The notes under the pieces are model-generated. The model saw only the letters and a program-made list of their open reading frames with translations, made no database searches and was not told the DNA's origin. Below are positions 29,850 to 39,228 of a stretch of 64,000 nt of DNA, in pieces (the stretch's first letter is position 1; each line of letters starts with the position of its first letter). Origin of the DNA: Mycobacterium rhizamassiliense (GTDB taxonomy: Bacteria > Actinomycetota > Actinomycetes > Mycobacteriales > Mycobacteriaceae); the NCBI RefSeq assembly GCF_900157375.1, contig NZ_LT721901.1, positions 2,094,315-2,158,314 on the forward strand, given 5' to 3'. Position numbers and translations under genes: made by a program.

Positions 29850-32459
29850 GTGATCGGCGCCGAGCCGCTGACCGGGCGTGACAGCGAATTGGGAATCATT
29901 CGCCGCGCCCTGAGTCCGGGCGGCAACTACGCGGGCGTCGTTATCGCCGGGGCCGCCGGGGTGGGCAAGACGTGGCTTGCCCACGAGGTGCTGCGGCGCG
30001 CGGAGGCGGCGGGGGAGCACGTCACGTGGATCGTGGGCACCGACTCGGCGAAGGCAGTGCCCCTTGGGGCGTTCATCGGCGCCCTGGGCAGTGGGATGTC
30101 GGATCCGCTGACCGACGTGCGACGCGTGATTAATTCGTTTGTCGCACAACAGCGGCAGCGCCGCGTGGTGCTGGGGATCGATGACGCGCACCTGCTGGAC
30201 CGGCTGTCGGCGCTCGTTGTTCACCAGCTGGCTCAGTCGGGTGGGGTCCGGCTGGTGGTCACCGTCCGATCCTGCAGCGACGAACCCGATGCGGTGACCG
30301 CGCTGTGGAAGGACGGTCTGCTGGAAAGGATTGATCTGCGACCGCTTTCGGCCGAGGCGACCCGCGAGGTCATCGAGAGCAAGCTGGACGGGCCCGTCGA
30401 TGCGCGCAGTGCCACGAGGTTCCAGAAGCTGACCGGGGGCAACGCCCTGTTCCTGCGGCAGCTGCTGGCCGATCAGGTGGCCGCCGGGCGGATGCGCAAG
30501 ACGGCCGGGGTATGGATGTGGGACGGCGATGTCGCCGTCTCGGCGAGCCTGTCCGACACCGTCGGACGCCAGATGGGCCAGCTGAGCCCGCGGGTGGCGA
30601 TGGTGATCGACACGCTGTCGCAGTGCGAGCCGCTGGCCGTGGAGGTGCTGTGCGATCTGGCGCGGCGCAGCGACCTGGCGGACGCTGAGCAGATGGGCCT
30701 GGTGAGCGTCGAACGCACCGGGGCCGGGCTGACGGCCAGGCTGGCCCACCCGCTGTTCGGTGAGCTGCGTCGCGCGAGCGCCGGCGAGCTGTACCTGTCG
30801 GGGATCCGCGGGAAATTGGCGGCGCGGCTGGGCAACGACGGCGACGCCGACATGCAGGCCACGGTGCGCCGCGCCCTGCTGCGCCTCGAGTCCGACCTCG
30901 ACCCAGACCCCGGGCTGTACCTGGAGTCGGCACGGCACGCGATGACGCTGCTGGATTTGGATCTGGCCGACCGGTTCGCCACCGCGGCCGTCCGGGCCGG
31001 TGCGTCCGGGGCGGCGGGGGTGCGGGCCATGAACCTGGCGCTGCTCGGGCGGGGCGAGCCGGCCGAGGCGGCGCTGCGCGAGATGGCGGACCTCGACCTG
31101 CCCGACGGCCACCACTGGGCGACGGTGCGCGCCGCCAACCTGATGTGGAACCTGTTCAGCCTCAAAGACGCGGCGGCGATCCTCGACGGGCTGGCCGCGG
31201 CCACGGAGACCCCGGCCCAGCGGGCGGAGCGCCTGGCGGTGCAGGCGGGCTTGGACGCGGTGGCGGCGCGCTGTGAGCTCGCGGCCGAAACCGCGCGGGC
31301 CGCACTGGCTTTCCCCGAACTACCCGGTTTTCACCGGATGATGGCGTCACTGGCGCTGATCATGGCGATGGGCGCGCTGGGTCAGGTCGAGGAACTCCCC
31401 GACGTGGCCGAGCAAGCGCTGCGGCGCGCGACGACGTCGTTCCAGGCGTCCCACATGCGGTTCTGGTTCGGTGCCGTGTACGGCCGCGCCTGCCGGCTGA
31501 CCGGGCGCATCGACGAATTCGTCAGCACAGCAACTCAATTGGCGGACTCTACCCGGGACATTCCGGGTCTGGCGTATGCGAACCTGGTCCTGCTGTCGGG
31601 CAACGCCGAGCTGGCCCGCGGCGCGGTCGCGGAGGCGGTTCGGCTGGTGCACGAGGCGGCGGCGGGAGTTGAAAGGCACAGTGTCACAACGGGTTTGCGG
31701 CCGGCGAGCTACTTCGCGCTGGCCGAGGCGCACGCCAAGCTCGGGCAGGCCGACGCGGCCAATGAGGCGGTCGTCGGGGCGTATGCGTGTGTGCCGGCCG
31801 ACTTCCTGTTCATGCACACCGGACTGGCGCTGGCCAGCGGCTGGGCGATGGCGGCCAGCGGCCGGTTGGGTGAGGCCGTCGCGAGCGTGCGCGAGGCGGC
31901 ACGGTTGGCCCGCGACCGCGGCCAGCCCACCCACGAGCTGGCCTGCATCCAGGCGGCCGCGCAATGGGGCGACGCGTCGCGCGCGGCGCGGGCGCGAGAG
32001 CTGGCCGACGCGTTGTCGCTGCCGCTGGCCGATGCCGTCGCCGCGCACGCGGAGGCGCTGGCGGCCTCCGACGGCGAGGGCCTGCTGGCGGCCTCGGTGG
32101 CGTATCGGGGGATCGGCGATCGGGTCGCGGCCGCCGATGCGGCGGCGCAGGCGTCCACGGTGTTCGACCAAGGCCAACACCACCGCCGCGGGTTGTACGC
32201 CGCCGCGTTGGCCAGGGAGCTGGCCGACGAGTGCGGCGGCCTGCACACACCGGCGCTGCACACGCCGACGGGCCTGAAGTTGTCGGGCCGTCAGCGCGAC
32301 GTCATCGAGCTCGTGGTCGCCGGCCTGTCCAACCGCGAGATCGCCGAAAAGCTGGTGATGTCGGTGCGCACCGTGGAGGGGCACGTGTACCGCGCCTGCC
32401 AGCGGGTGGGCGCGCAGTCGCGCGAGGAGCTGGCGTCGATCATCCGGTCGGGCCCCTAG
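29850..32459 (+). CDS. Large ATP-binding LuxR-family transcription regulator
   Basis: An 869-residue LAL-type regulator. The N-terminal AAA ATPase has Walker A GAAGVGKT near residue 32 and a Walker B-like RVVLGIDDAHLL. A long alpha-helical repeat region (about 350-780, TPR-like, Ala/Leu-rich) forms the sensor. The C-terminus is a LuxR/GerE helix-turn-helix, LSGRQRDVIELVVAGLSNREIAEKLVMSVRTVEGHVY. GTG 29850 is favoured by the leaderless -10; a TTG at 29820 would add ten residues. It may control the divergent monooxygenase. The stop shares CTAG with the convergent arsB2 gene. Confidence 0.87.
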   Translation: MIGAEPLTGRDSELGIIRRALSPGGNYAGVVIAGAAGVGKTWLAHEVLRRAEAAGEHVTWIVGTDSAKAVPLGAFIGALGSGMSDPLTDVRRVINSFVAQQRQRRVVLGIDDAHLLDRLSALVVHQLAQSGGVRLVVTVRSCSDEPDAVTALWKDGLLERIDLRPLSAEATREVIESKLDGPVDARSATRFQKLTGGNALFLRQLLADQVAAGRMRKTAGVWMWDGDVAVSASLSDTVGRQMGQLSPRVAMVIDTLSQCEPLAVEVLCDLARRSDLADAEQMGLVSVERTGAGLTARLAHPLFGELRRASAGELYLSGIRGKLAARLGNDGDADMQATVRRALLRLESDLDPDPGLYLESARHAMTLLDLDLADRFATAAVRAGASGAAGVRAMNLALLGRGEPAEAALREMADLDLPDGHHWATVRAANLMWNLFSLKDAAAILDGLAAATETPAQRAERLAVQAGLDAVAARCELAAETARAALAFPELPGFHRMMASLALIMAMGALGQVEELPDVAEQALRRATTSFQASHMRFWFGAVYGRACRLTGRIDEFVSTATQLADSTRDIPGLAYANLVLLSGNAELARGAVAEAVRLVHEAAAGVERHSVTTGLRPASYFALAEAHAKLGQADAANEAVVGAYACVPADFLFMHTGLALASGWAMAASGRLGEAVASVREAARLARDRGQPTHELACIQAAAQWGDASRAARARELADALSLPLADAVAAHAEALAASDGEGLLAASVAYRGIGDRVAAADAAAQASTVFDQGQHHRRGLYAAALARELADECGGLHTPALHTPTGLKLSGRQRDVIELVVAGLSNREIAEKLVMSVRTVEGHVYRACQRVGAQSREELASIIRSGP

Positions 32460-33697
32460 AGGCCGAGCAGTCGCGCGGAACCCCACAGCGCGACGACCGC
32501 CGCCCCCAACGCCACCGGCACCGTGCACAACCCGAGCCGGGTGTACTCACCGACGCCGGCCTCGACGTTGTGCTGACGTAACACGCGCCGCCACAACAGG
32601 TTTGACAGGGACCCGACGTAGGTCAGGTTCGGTCCGATGTTGACGCCGATCAGCACCGCCAGAATCGCCACCGGACCGCCGGGTGCCACTAGCGGCAGCA
32701 GCACCAGCGTGGCGGGCAGGTTGTTGACGACGTTGGCGAGCGCGGCCGCCACCGCCGCGATGCCGAGCAACGCGGGCAGGCCCGACCCGGTCGGCAACAC
32801 CGCCGACATCGCCCTGTCCATCCCGTTCAGCGTGACCGCATGCACCACGACGCCCAGCGCCAGGACGAACACCAGGAACGACACCTGCGCCGAGCGTGCG
32901 ATCTCCATCACCGAGGTGTGTCCGCGGCTCAGGCTGCGCACCCCCAACACCGTCGCGCCGGCGGCCGCAACCCAGGCCGGCGCGACCCCGATCGATTCGG
33001 AGAACGTGAACCCAACCAGCGTCAGCGCCACCACCACCAGGACGAAGACCGGTGGCCGCGGCAGCGGTCCGAGTTCTTCGGGATCGGGCGCCACGCGCAG
33101 CTCGCCGGCGAAAAACCACCGGAAGACCACGTACAGCGTGGCCACCGTGGCCAGCCACGGCAACGCCATTACCAGGGTGAACTTGGCGAAGGAAACCCCG
33201 GCGAGGTGAAAGGCCAACAGGTTGGTCAGGTTCGACACCGGCAGCAACAGCGATGCGCCGTTGGCCAGGTGCGCCGTGGCAAACGCGTAGGGGCGCACCG
33301 GCGTTCGCAGCCGCCGCACGGCCGCCAGCACCACCGGGGTCAGCAGCACCACGGTGGCGTCCAGGCTGAGCACCGCCGTGATGGTGGCGGCGATGACGAA
33401 CACCTGCCGCAGCAGGCCGTGCGATCCGCGGGGCACCCGCGCGATCACCGCGCCTGCGGCCTCGAACAGGCCCTCGTCGTCGCACAGTTTGGCCAGCACC
33501 AGCACCGCGCCCAAAAAGCCGACCACACCGGACAAGTCGGTGACCTGCTTGGCGGCCTGATGCACCGATATCGCGCCGATCGCGATCACGATCAGCGCGG
33601 CAGGAACGGCGGCCACCGCCTCCGACAAGCCCCGCGGGCGAGCGACGGCAAAGCCGAGCACGACGGCAAGCAGCAGCAGCGCTACGGTCAGTGTCAA
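32456..33697 (-). CDS. arsB2: ArsB2-like ArsB/NhaD-type transporter
   Basis: A 413-residue membrane protein with about eleven hydrophobic segments, of the ion-transporter superfamily that includes ArsB arsenite pumps and CitM. Conserved pieces include SLDATVVLLTPVVLAA, HLANGASLLLPVSNLTNLLAF and ANVVNNLPATLVLLPL, the duplicated re-entrant signatures. It matches Rv3578 in length and place. Arsenite as substrate is only by family name. TTG 33697 is a weak start just after the upstream stop; translational coupling with the MBL gene is likely. Confidence 0.85.
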   Translation of the reverse strand: MTLTVALLLLAVVLGFAVARPRGLSEAVAAVPAALIVIAIGAISVHQAAKQVTDLSGVVGFLGAVLVLAKLCDDEGLFEAAGAVIARVPRGSHGLLRQVFVIAATITAVLSLDATVVLLTPVVLAAVRRLRTPVRPYAFATAHLANGASLLLPVSNLTNLLAFHLAGVSFAKFTLVMALPWLATVATLYVVFRWFFAGELRVAPDPEELGPLPRPPVFVLVVVALTLVGFTFSESIGVAPAWVAAAGATVLGVRSLSRGHTSVMEIARSAQVSFLVFVLALGVVVHAVTLNGMDRAMSAVLPTGSGLPALLGIAAVAAALANVVNNLPATLVLLPLVAPGGPVAILAVLIGVNIGPNLTYVGSLSNLLWRRVLRQHNVEAGVGEYTRLGLCTVPVALGAAVVALWGSARLLGL

Positions 33698-33700
33698 CGT

Positions 33701-34618
33701 CTAAATCCAGGGGTTTTCGCGTCGCCACAGCGTCGGAAAGTGCAGCGTGACGCCGTCGGCGGCGGCCAGCTCGTCGAGGACGCGCATCGACGCGTCCAGG
33801 TCGTCACCGGCGTAAGGCAAGGCCCGCAAGGGTTTTGACAAAGGTCGGAAGAAGTCGTCCCAGTGGATGGCGATCACCCGGCGCGCCCCCACCGCGCGCA
33901 CGGTCTCGGTCCAGTAGTCGACCAGATAGGAGCGCGGCTGCAGGCCCAGCTGCCCGACGGACAGGTAGACGGCATCGGCGCGCTGTCCGCTCAACGCGCC
34001 TTCGACGAAGCCGGCGCTGCCCTGGATCAGCAGGCGGCGCCCCGACGGCCGGTGCGCAATCAGTGCCGACCACGACTCGCCGCACCGGTAGGCCGATGCC
34101 TGCACCGGCGGTATCAGCGGCGCGTCGATCACGCCGGGGAACCGATCGGGCGGGCAGTGATGCGACTCGATCAGGGTTACGTCGAAGGCGCCCAACGAAA
34201 TTGGCTCACCGGAGGCGGCGACGACGAGGCGGTCTTCCGGCAGCCCGTAGCCGCGCCCGACGTTGGCCGCGGATTCGCCGCCGACCAGCTGCGCTCCGGT
34301 GCGGTCGGCGACCAGTGCCGAGTCCATCACGTGGTCGATGTGCGTGTGCACCGGAATGACGGCGTCCAGCCGGGACACCTTCGCGTGCGCGAGGCAGCCG
34401 TCCACCCGGGCCTGCGACGGCGACAGCTTGCCAGCCGCGATCCGCGCCAGGCTCGGGCGGGAGAAGTAGCCGTCGGTCATCAGCGCCGACGAACCGTCGT
34501 CGAGCAGCAGTGTCGCCACGCCCATCCACGTCACCGAGAGCGCCGCGGCATCGGCGGCGGGCACGTTGAAGCGATCCGAATACCGGGAGATGTCGGGCCG
34601 ACCAAGTCGCAGGCGCAT
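33701..34618 (-). CDS. Metallo-beta-lactamase-fold hydrolase
   Basis: A 305-residue MBL-fold protein (Rv3577 position) with the metal motif HTHIDH, a further conserved His in ESHHCP, and IAIHWDDFF near the C-terminus, where the last His ligand is expected. The fold resembles UlaG/L-ascorbate-6-phosphate lactonase-like hydrolases. The substrate is unknown. ATG 34618 overlaps the pxpA stop by one base (TGATG), so it is coupled to pxpA. Confidence 0.85.
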   Translation of the reverse strand: MRLRLGRPDISRYSDRFNVPAADAAALSVTWMGVATLLLDDGSSALMTDGYFSRPSLARIAAGKLSPSQARVDGCLAHAKVSRLDAVIPVHTHIDHVMDSALVADRTGAQLVGGESAANVGRGYGLPEDRLVVAASGEPISLGAFDVTLIESHHCPPDRFPGVIDAPLIPPVQASAYRCGESWSALIAHRPSGRRLLIQGSAGFVEGALSGQRADAVYLSVGQLGLQPRSYLVDYWTETVRAVGARRVIAIHWDDFFRPLSKPLRALPYAGDDLDASMRVLDELAAADGVTLHFPTLWRRENPWI

Positions 34619-35376
34619 CAGCAGAACGACCCGATCTCGACGCCCGCGCCGCTGAGCCGGTCGCGTACCGCGGCCGCGATCTGCACCGCGCCCGGCGAAT
34701 CACCGTGCACGCAAACCGATTCCACCTCGATCGGGATCAGGGAGCCGTCGATCGCGGTGACCTGTCCCGCGCTCACCATGGTGACCACGCGCTCGGCGAT
34801 CTGCGCCGGGTCGTGCAGCACCGCGCCCGGTTCGCGCCGCGAAACCAGCCGGCCGTCCGGCGTATAGGCGCGGTCGGCGAACGCCTCGCCCACGGTGCGC
34901 AGCCCGCGGCTGGCGGCCTCGTCGAAAAACACCGAGCCCGCCATGCCCAGCACCGGAAACCCGGCGTCCACCAGCCGCACCGCCTCGGCCATCGCCGCGG
35001 CCTGCTCGCGGTTGGCGACGATCGTGTTGTACAGCGCGCCATGGGGTTTGACGTAGGAAACTGCCCCGCCGGCCGCATGCGCCAGCGCCTGCAACGCGCC
35101 GATCTGATACACGACGTCGGCGACCAGGTCCTCGGGGGCGACGTCGATGAAGCGCCTGCCGAACCCGGCCAGGTCGCGATAGCTGACTTGGGCGCCGATG
35201 CGCACGCCCCGTTCTGCGGCCGTCCGGCAGACCCGCATCAGCCCGGCCGGATCCCCGGCATGAAAGCCGCAGGCCACGTTGGCACTTGTGACGATCTCGA
35301 GCATCGCGTCGTCGTCGCCGAGGCGCCAGACGCCGAAGCCCTCGCCCAAGTCGGCGTTGAGGTCGATACCGGCCAT
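34618..35376 (-). CDS. pxpA: 5-oxoprolinase subunit A (LamB/YcsF family)
   Basis: A 252-residue TIM-like protein of the PxpA family, which with PxpB and PxpC cleaves 5-oxoproline using ATP. Family motifs seen are [50 protein letters not shown] and [10 protein letters not shown]. PxpB and PxpC genes are not adjacent, which is uncommon and leaves the complex to be completed elsewhere. ATG 35376. It is followed by the MBL-fold gene in the same direction and preceded by the zinc transporter genes. Confidence 0.9.
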   Translation of the reverse strand: MAGIDLNADLGEGFGVWRLGDDDAMLEIVTSANVACGFHAGDPAGLMRVCRTAAERGVRIGAQVSYRDLAGFGRRFIDVAPEDLVADVVYQIGALQALAHAAGGAVSYVKPHGALYNTIVANREQAAAMAEAVRLVDAGFPVLGMAGSVFFDEAASRGLRTVGEAFADRAYTPDGRLVSRREPGAVLHDPAQIAERVVTMVSAGQVTAIDGSLIPIEVESVCVHGDSPGAVQIAAAVRDRLSGAGVEIGSFC

Positions 35377-35392
35377 CCGCCTAGCTTATGAG

Positions 35393-36253
35393 CTAGGCAA
35401 GCACCGCTCGACGCCGTCCCAGCAGCCAGCAGCACAGATAGATCAAAAACGAGATCGTCGCGACGAAGACCGATACCGGAACGCCGGGTGCCAGCGACAA
35501 CATGATCCCGCCCACCGCGGAGACCTCGGCGAAGACCACCGACGCCACGATCGCCGCCACCGGCGCGTTCACCACCCGGGCCGCCGCGGCCGCCGGCGTG
35601 ATGAGCAGCGACATCACCAGCAGCGCCCCCACGATCTGCACGGCCTGCGCGGCGACCACGCCCACCAGCGCCGCGAACACTATGCCGAGGCCGCGCACCG
35701 GCACACCGCGGGCGGCGGCAACCTCGGAGTCGACGGTGGCGAACAGCAGCGGGCGGTAGCAGACCACCAGCACGGCGATGACGAGCAGGCACACCAGCCC
35801 GAGCATCGCCAGCCCGGAGTAGCCCACCCCGACGATCTGGCCGGTCAGCAACGCGAAACTGGTCGCCGTGCGGCCCGGGTAGAGGTAGATGAACAGCACG
35901 GCCAGGCCCATGCCGAACGCCAGCACCACGCCGGTGACCGAATCGCGCTCCCGGACCCGCTGGCCGAGGACGCCGAACAGCGCGGCCGCCAGGGCGCTGC
36001 CGATCAGCGCGCCCCAGCCCACCTCGAAGCCGATCAGCAGTGCGAATGCCGCTCCGGTCAGCGACAATTCGCTGGACCCGTGGACGGCGAACGACATCTG
36101 GCGCATCACGATGAACGGCCCGATCAGCCCCGCTACCAGCCCCAACAGCGCACCGGCCAGCAGCGCCTGCCGGACGAAGTCGTGGCTGAGCAACCGCGCG
36201 GTGATGTCGAAGGCGAACAGGTGCTGCAGGATCCCCGCGAGCTGTGAGTTCAT
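35393..36253 (-). CDS. Zinc/manganese ABC transporter permease
   Basis: A 286-residue ABC-3 family permease with about eight transmembrane helices. Conserved segments are GLIGPFIVMRQMSFAVHGSSELSLTGAA near residues 42-70 and VGALLVMSLLITPAAAA. ATG 36253 overlaps the ATPase stop (ATGA), showing coupling. With the ATPase and binding protein it forms a ZnuABC-type importer. The metal is inferred as zinc from the Zur-like site upstream of the operon. Confidence 0.9.
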   Translation of the reverse strand: MNSQLAGILQHLFAFDITARLLSHDFVRQALLAGALLGLVAGLIGPFIVMRQMSFAVHGSSELSLTGAAFALLIGFEVGWGALIGSALAAALFGVLGQRVRERDSVTGVVLAFGMGLAVLFIYLYPGRTATSFALLTGQIVGVGYSGLAMLGLVCLLVIAVLVVCYRPLLFATVDSEVAAARGVPVRGLGIVFAALVGVVAAQAVQIVGALLVMSLLITPAAAAARVVNAPVAAIVASVVFAEVSAVGGIMLSLAPGVPVSVFVATISFLIYLCCWLLGRRRAVLA

Positions 36254-37077
36254 AGCTGGTGCCCGCTGTCCTCGCCGACGACGACGTAGCGGTCGTTGAC
36301 CTTCACCACCTGGATGTCGGCCCGGTAGAGCAGGGACAGCGTCTCGGTGGTCATGACCTGCTCGACGGTGCCGATCCGGAAGCGGCCGTCGACCAGGTAC
36401 AGCACCCGATCCACGTACGGCAGGATCGTGTTGATCTCGTGGGTGACCATGATGACCGTGGTGTTGGCCTCGAGCCGGCGCCGGTTGATCAGTGCGGCAA
36501 CGAGTTTGGCGTTGGCCGGGTCCAGGGCCAACAGCGGTTCGTCGCACAGCATCAGCATGGGGTCGCTGGCCAGCGCCTGGGCGATACGCACCCGCTGCAG
36601 CTCGCCGCCGGACATCACGCCGACGCGGACGTCGGCCAGCTGCGCGCCGTTGACCGCTTCGAGCGCGCGCCGCACGGTCTCGTGGCGGCGTCGCCGGTCG
36701 TCGGATCGCAGGGGCACGCAGCCCCAGTGGTGCCCGTCGACGCCGAGCCGGACCAGGTCGCGTCCGCGCAGCATCACTTCCCGGTCGATCGGGCGGTGTT
36801 GCGGCACATAGCCGATGCGCCCGCTGCCGGAGGTGACGTGCGTGCCGTTCACCGACGCGGCGCCCGCGCTCAGCAGCAGTTGCCCGAGCAACACCTTGAG
36901 CAGTGAGGTCTTGCCGGTGCCGTTGGGGCCGAGCACCGCGATGAACTCGCCCTGCGAGACCGACAGGTCCAGTTGGTCCCATAGCACCCGGTCCCCGAAG
37001 GCCAGCCGGGCGCCGGTCAGCGAGACGGCCGGGGGCTGGTGGTCGACGGTCTCGACCGTTTGGTCAATGACTGGCAT
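36250..37077 (-). CDS. Zinc/manganese ABC transporter ATP-binding protein
   Basis: A 275-residue ABC ATPase: Walker A GPNGTGKTS, Q-loop in YVPQHRPIDREVML, signature MSGGELQR, Walker B LMLCDEPLLALD and H-loop VTHEIN. The RDLVRLGVDGHHWG segment is typical of the metal-ABC subfamily. A 25-residue N-terminal extension precedes the nucleotide domain. ATG 37077 lies inside the 3' end of the binding-protein gene (14-base overlap). Confidence 0.92.
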   Translation of the reverse strand: MPVIDQTVETVDHQPPAVSLTGARLAFGDRVLWDQLDLSVSQGEFIAVLGPNGTGKTSLLKVLLGQLLLSAGAASVNGTHVTSGSGRIGYVPQHRPIDREVMLRGRDLVRLGVDGHHWGCVPLRSDDRRRRHETVRRALEAVNGAQLADVRVGVMSGGELQRVRIAQALASDPMLMLCDEPLLALDPANAKLVAALINRRRLEANTTVIMVTHEINTILPYVDRVLYLVDGRFRIGTVEQVMTTETLSLLYRADIQVVKVNDRYVVVGEDSGHQL

Positions 37078-37981
37078 TGCTTCGGCCGGTCTGCAACGCG
37101 GCGAGCAGCTGGTTGACGGTGTTGCGCTGCCAGGACAGGTAGTCGGTGCCGGTGGGCAGGGTCTCGGTCACCATGGTCACCGGCACCCCGGCCTTCTGGG
37201 CGGCCTGTTGCAGGCTGCCGATCGCCGGGGTGGACGTCTGCGGATTGATCAGCACCGCCGCGATCTGCCGCTGATTGACCAGGTCCAGGACGAAGGCCAT
37301 GTCGGCGGGCGACGGGTCGGTCCCGTCCTCGTTGGCCTTGGTGAAGGCGGCCGGCGTCCGGTCCGCCAGTCGCGCGGCCTGCAGCAGGTAGTACGCGACC
37401 GGCTCGGTCGCGACGACCGAGACGCCCGGGTACTTGTCGGCGATCGAACGCTCGGTGGCCGCGATGCCATCGGTGTCGCGGCCGAACCCGGCGGCGTTGG
37501 CCCGAAACTCCGCGGCGTCGGCCGGGTCGATCGCCGCCAGCCGGTCGGCCACGGCGTTGGCCACCGCCTTGGCGACGTTCAGGTCGTAGAAGACGTGCTC
37601 GTTGGGCGCGTGCTCGCCGCCCGCGGTGGGCAGGAACGAGAAGGCATTCACCGGCTTGATATCGGGATGGCGGGCCAGCACTTCCTCGACCCAGCCGTCG
37701 TAGCCGCCGCCGTTGTAGACGACCAGCGACGAGTCGGTGATGGCCGCGGCATCGGACGGGCTGGCCTGGTAGGTGTGCGGATCGACGGTGGGGCCGGACA
37801 GGATCGACTTGACGGTGGCGTGGCGGCCGGCGACGGCGCTCACGACGCTGCCCCACACGTCGGTGGACGCCGCCACGGTGATACCGGCCGGGTGTGCCGC
37901 GCCGCCGCTCCCGCAGCCCGTCAGCGCGGCCACGCCGACGGCGACGGCTGCCAGCCAACGCGTCACCCTGACAGATGCCAT
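37064..37981 (-). CDS. Zinc ABC transporter substrate-binding lipoprotein
   Basis: A 305-residue lipoprotein of the cluster A-1 (ZnuA/TroA) family. Lipobox LTGC (Cys23) ends the signal peptide. Metal-site motifs are DPHTYQASPSD (His), NEHVFYDL (His) and the region around ATEPVAYYLL, with the Asp near LINPQTSTPAI. The His-rich loop of Gram-negative ZnuA is absent, as usual in actinobacteria. ATG 37981. First gene of the operon, downstream of a Zur-like palindrome. Confidence 0.9.
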   Translation of the reverse strand: MASVRVTRWLAAVAVGVAALTGCGSGGAAHPAGITVAASTDVWGSVVSAVAGRHATVKSILSGPTVDPHTYQASPSDAAAITDSSLVVYNGGGYDGWVEEVLARHPDIKPVNAFSFLPTAGGEHAPNEHVFYDLNVAKAVANAVADRLAAIDPADAAEFRANAAGFGRDTDGIAATERSIADKYPGVSVVATEPVAYYLLQAARLADRTPAAFTKANEDGTDPSPADMAFVLDLVNQRQIAAVLINPQTSTPAIGSLQQAAQKAGVPVTMVTETLPTGTDYLSWQRNTVNQLLAALQTGRSNASH

Positions 37982-38048
37982 CGTCTCCTACTTCGGTGAA
38001 TCGCCCGCGCGAATCGATACCGCGCGGGCCGGGGCTGCCACCCAATAC

Positions 38049-38069
38049 TAATGAAAATCGTTTCCATTA
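38049..38069. promoter_or_regulatory. Zur-like operator
   Basis: The half-sites TAATGAAAA (38049-38057) and TTTCCATTA (38061-38069) form a near-perfect 21-base palindrome with one mismatch, AT-rich in a GC-rich region. It resembles Zur/Fur-family boxes (core TGAAAA...TTTTCA). It lies about 70 bases upstream of the zinc-binding lipoprotein gene, where it would repress in zinc excess. It is about 60 bases from the divergent LacI-family gene. Confidence 0.65.
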
Positions 38070-38130
38070 GGAAGTGGGGGATCAACGCCTGGTAGGAGGC
38101 ATGCGCGGCTGCGCTGTAGCGTCACCGAAC

Positions 38131-39210
38131 GTGAGTTCCACACCGCGGCGGCATGCGACTCTGGCGTCGTTGGCGGCCGAACTCAAGGTCTCGCGCACCA
38201 CCATCTCGAACGCCTTCAATCGCCCGGATCAGCTCTCCAAAGACCTCCGCGAGCACATCCTCGCGACGGCCAAGCGCCTGGGCTATCCGGGGCCGGATCC
38301 GGTCGCGCGATCGTTGCGGACGCGCAAGGCCGGTGCGGTGGGCCTGGTGATGGCCGAACCGCTGACCTACTTCTTCAGCGACCCGGCGGCGCGGGATTTC
38401 GTTGCGGGAGTGGCGCAGTCCTGCGAAGAGCTGGGCCAGGGCCTGCTGCTGGTCGCGGTCGGTCCCACCCGCAGCCAGGACGACGGGACCGCCGCGGTGC
38501 TGGGCGCCGGGGTGGACGGCTTCGTCGTGTACTCGGTCTGCGACGACGACCCCTCCCTGCAGGTGGTGCTGCAGCGGCGCCTGCCCGTCGTGGTGGTCGA
38601 CCAGCCGAAGGGGCTCGCCGACGTGTCCCGGGTGGGCATCGACGACCGGGCCGCGATGCGCGAATTGGCCGAGTACGTCCTGGGATTGGGGCATCGCGAG
38701 ATCGGGCTGCTGACCATGCGCCTGGGCCGCGACCGCAGGCAGGCCCTGGCCGACGGCGATCGCCTGCGGTCGCTGAAGTTCGACGTGCAGCGCGAACGCA
38801 TCGTCGGCGTGTGGGAGGCGATGCAGGCCGCCGGCGTGGATCCGGGTTCGCTGACCGTGGTGGAAAGCTACGAGCACCTGCCCGAGTCGGGCGGCGAGGC
38901 GGCCAAGGTGGCCCTCGAGGCGAATCCGCGGATCACCGCGTTGATGTGCACGGCGGACATCCTGGCGCTGTCGGCGATGGATTACCTTCGCGCACATGGC
39001 ATTTACGTGCCCGGCCAGCTGACCGTCACCGGGTTCGACGGCGTCCCGGAGGCGCTCAGCCGCGGGCTGACCACGGTCGCCCAGCCGAGCCTGCGCAAGG
39101 GGCACCGGGCGGGCGAATTGCTGCTGAAGCCGCCCCGGTCTGGGCTACCGGTCGTCGAACTCCTGGACACCGAGCTGATCCGCGGTCGCACCTCGGGGCC
39201 GCCGGCCTAA
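38131..39210 (+). CDS. LacI-family transcription regulator
   Basis: A 359-residue regulator (Rv3575c position). The N-terminal helix-turn-helix is ATLASLAAELKVSRTTISNAFNRPDQLS. It is followed by a periplasmic-binding-protein-like sensor domain with GYPGPDPVARSLRTRKAGAVGLV and the DNA-hinge region. The C-terminal LTVTGFDGVPEALSRGLTTVAQP is the usual LacI signature. GTG 38131 gives the length known for the family in mycobacteria; earlier in-frame starts (38074, 38101) run into the Zur-like site region. The ligand and targets are unknown. Confidence 0.88.
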   Translation: MSSTPRRHATLASLAAELKVSRTTISNAFNRPDQLSKDLREHILATAKRLGYPGPDPVARSLRTRKAGAVGLVMAEPLTYFFSDPAARDFVAGVAQSCEELGQGLLLVAVGPTRSQDDGTAAVLGAGVDGFVVYSVCDDDPSLQVVLQRRLPVVVVDQPKGLADVSRVGIDDRAAMRELAEYVLGLGHREIGLLTMRLGRDRRQALADGDRLRSLKFDVQRERIVGVWEAMQAAGVDPGSLTVVESYEHLPESGGEAAKVALEANPRITALMCTADILALSAMDYLRAHGIYVPGQLTVTGFDGVPEALSRGLTTVAQPSLRKGHRAGELLLKPPRSGLPVVELLDTELIRGRTSGPPA

Positions 39211-39228
39211 GTGGCTGGCGCCGACCCG

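Noticed and set aside
28275..31115. 946-codon open frame on the minus strand
   Set aside because: Only 28275-29678 is coding (flavin monooxygenase). The upstream part is antisense to the LuxR regulator, lacks motifs and reflects the high GC3.
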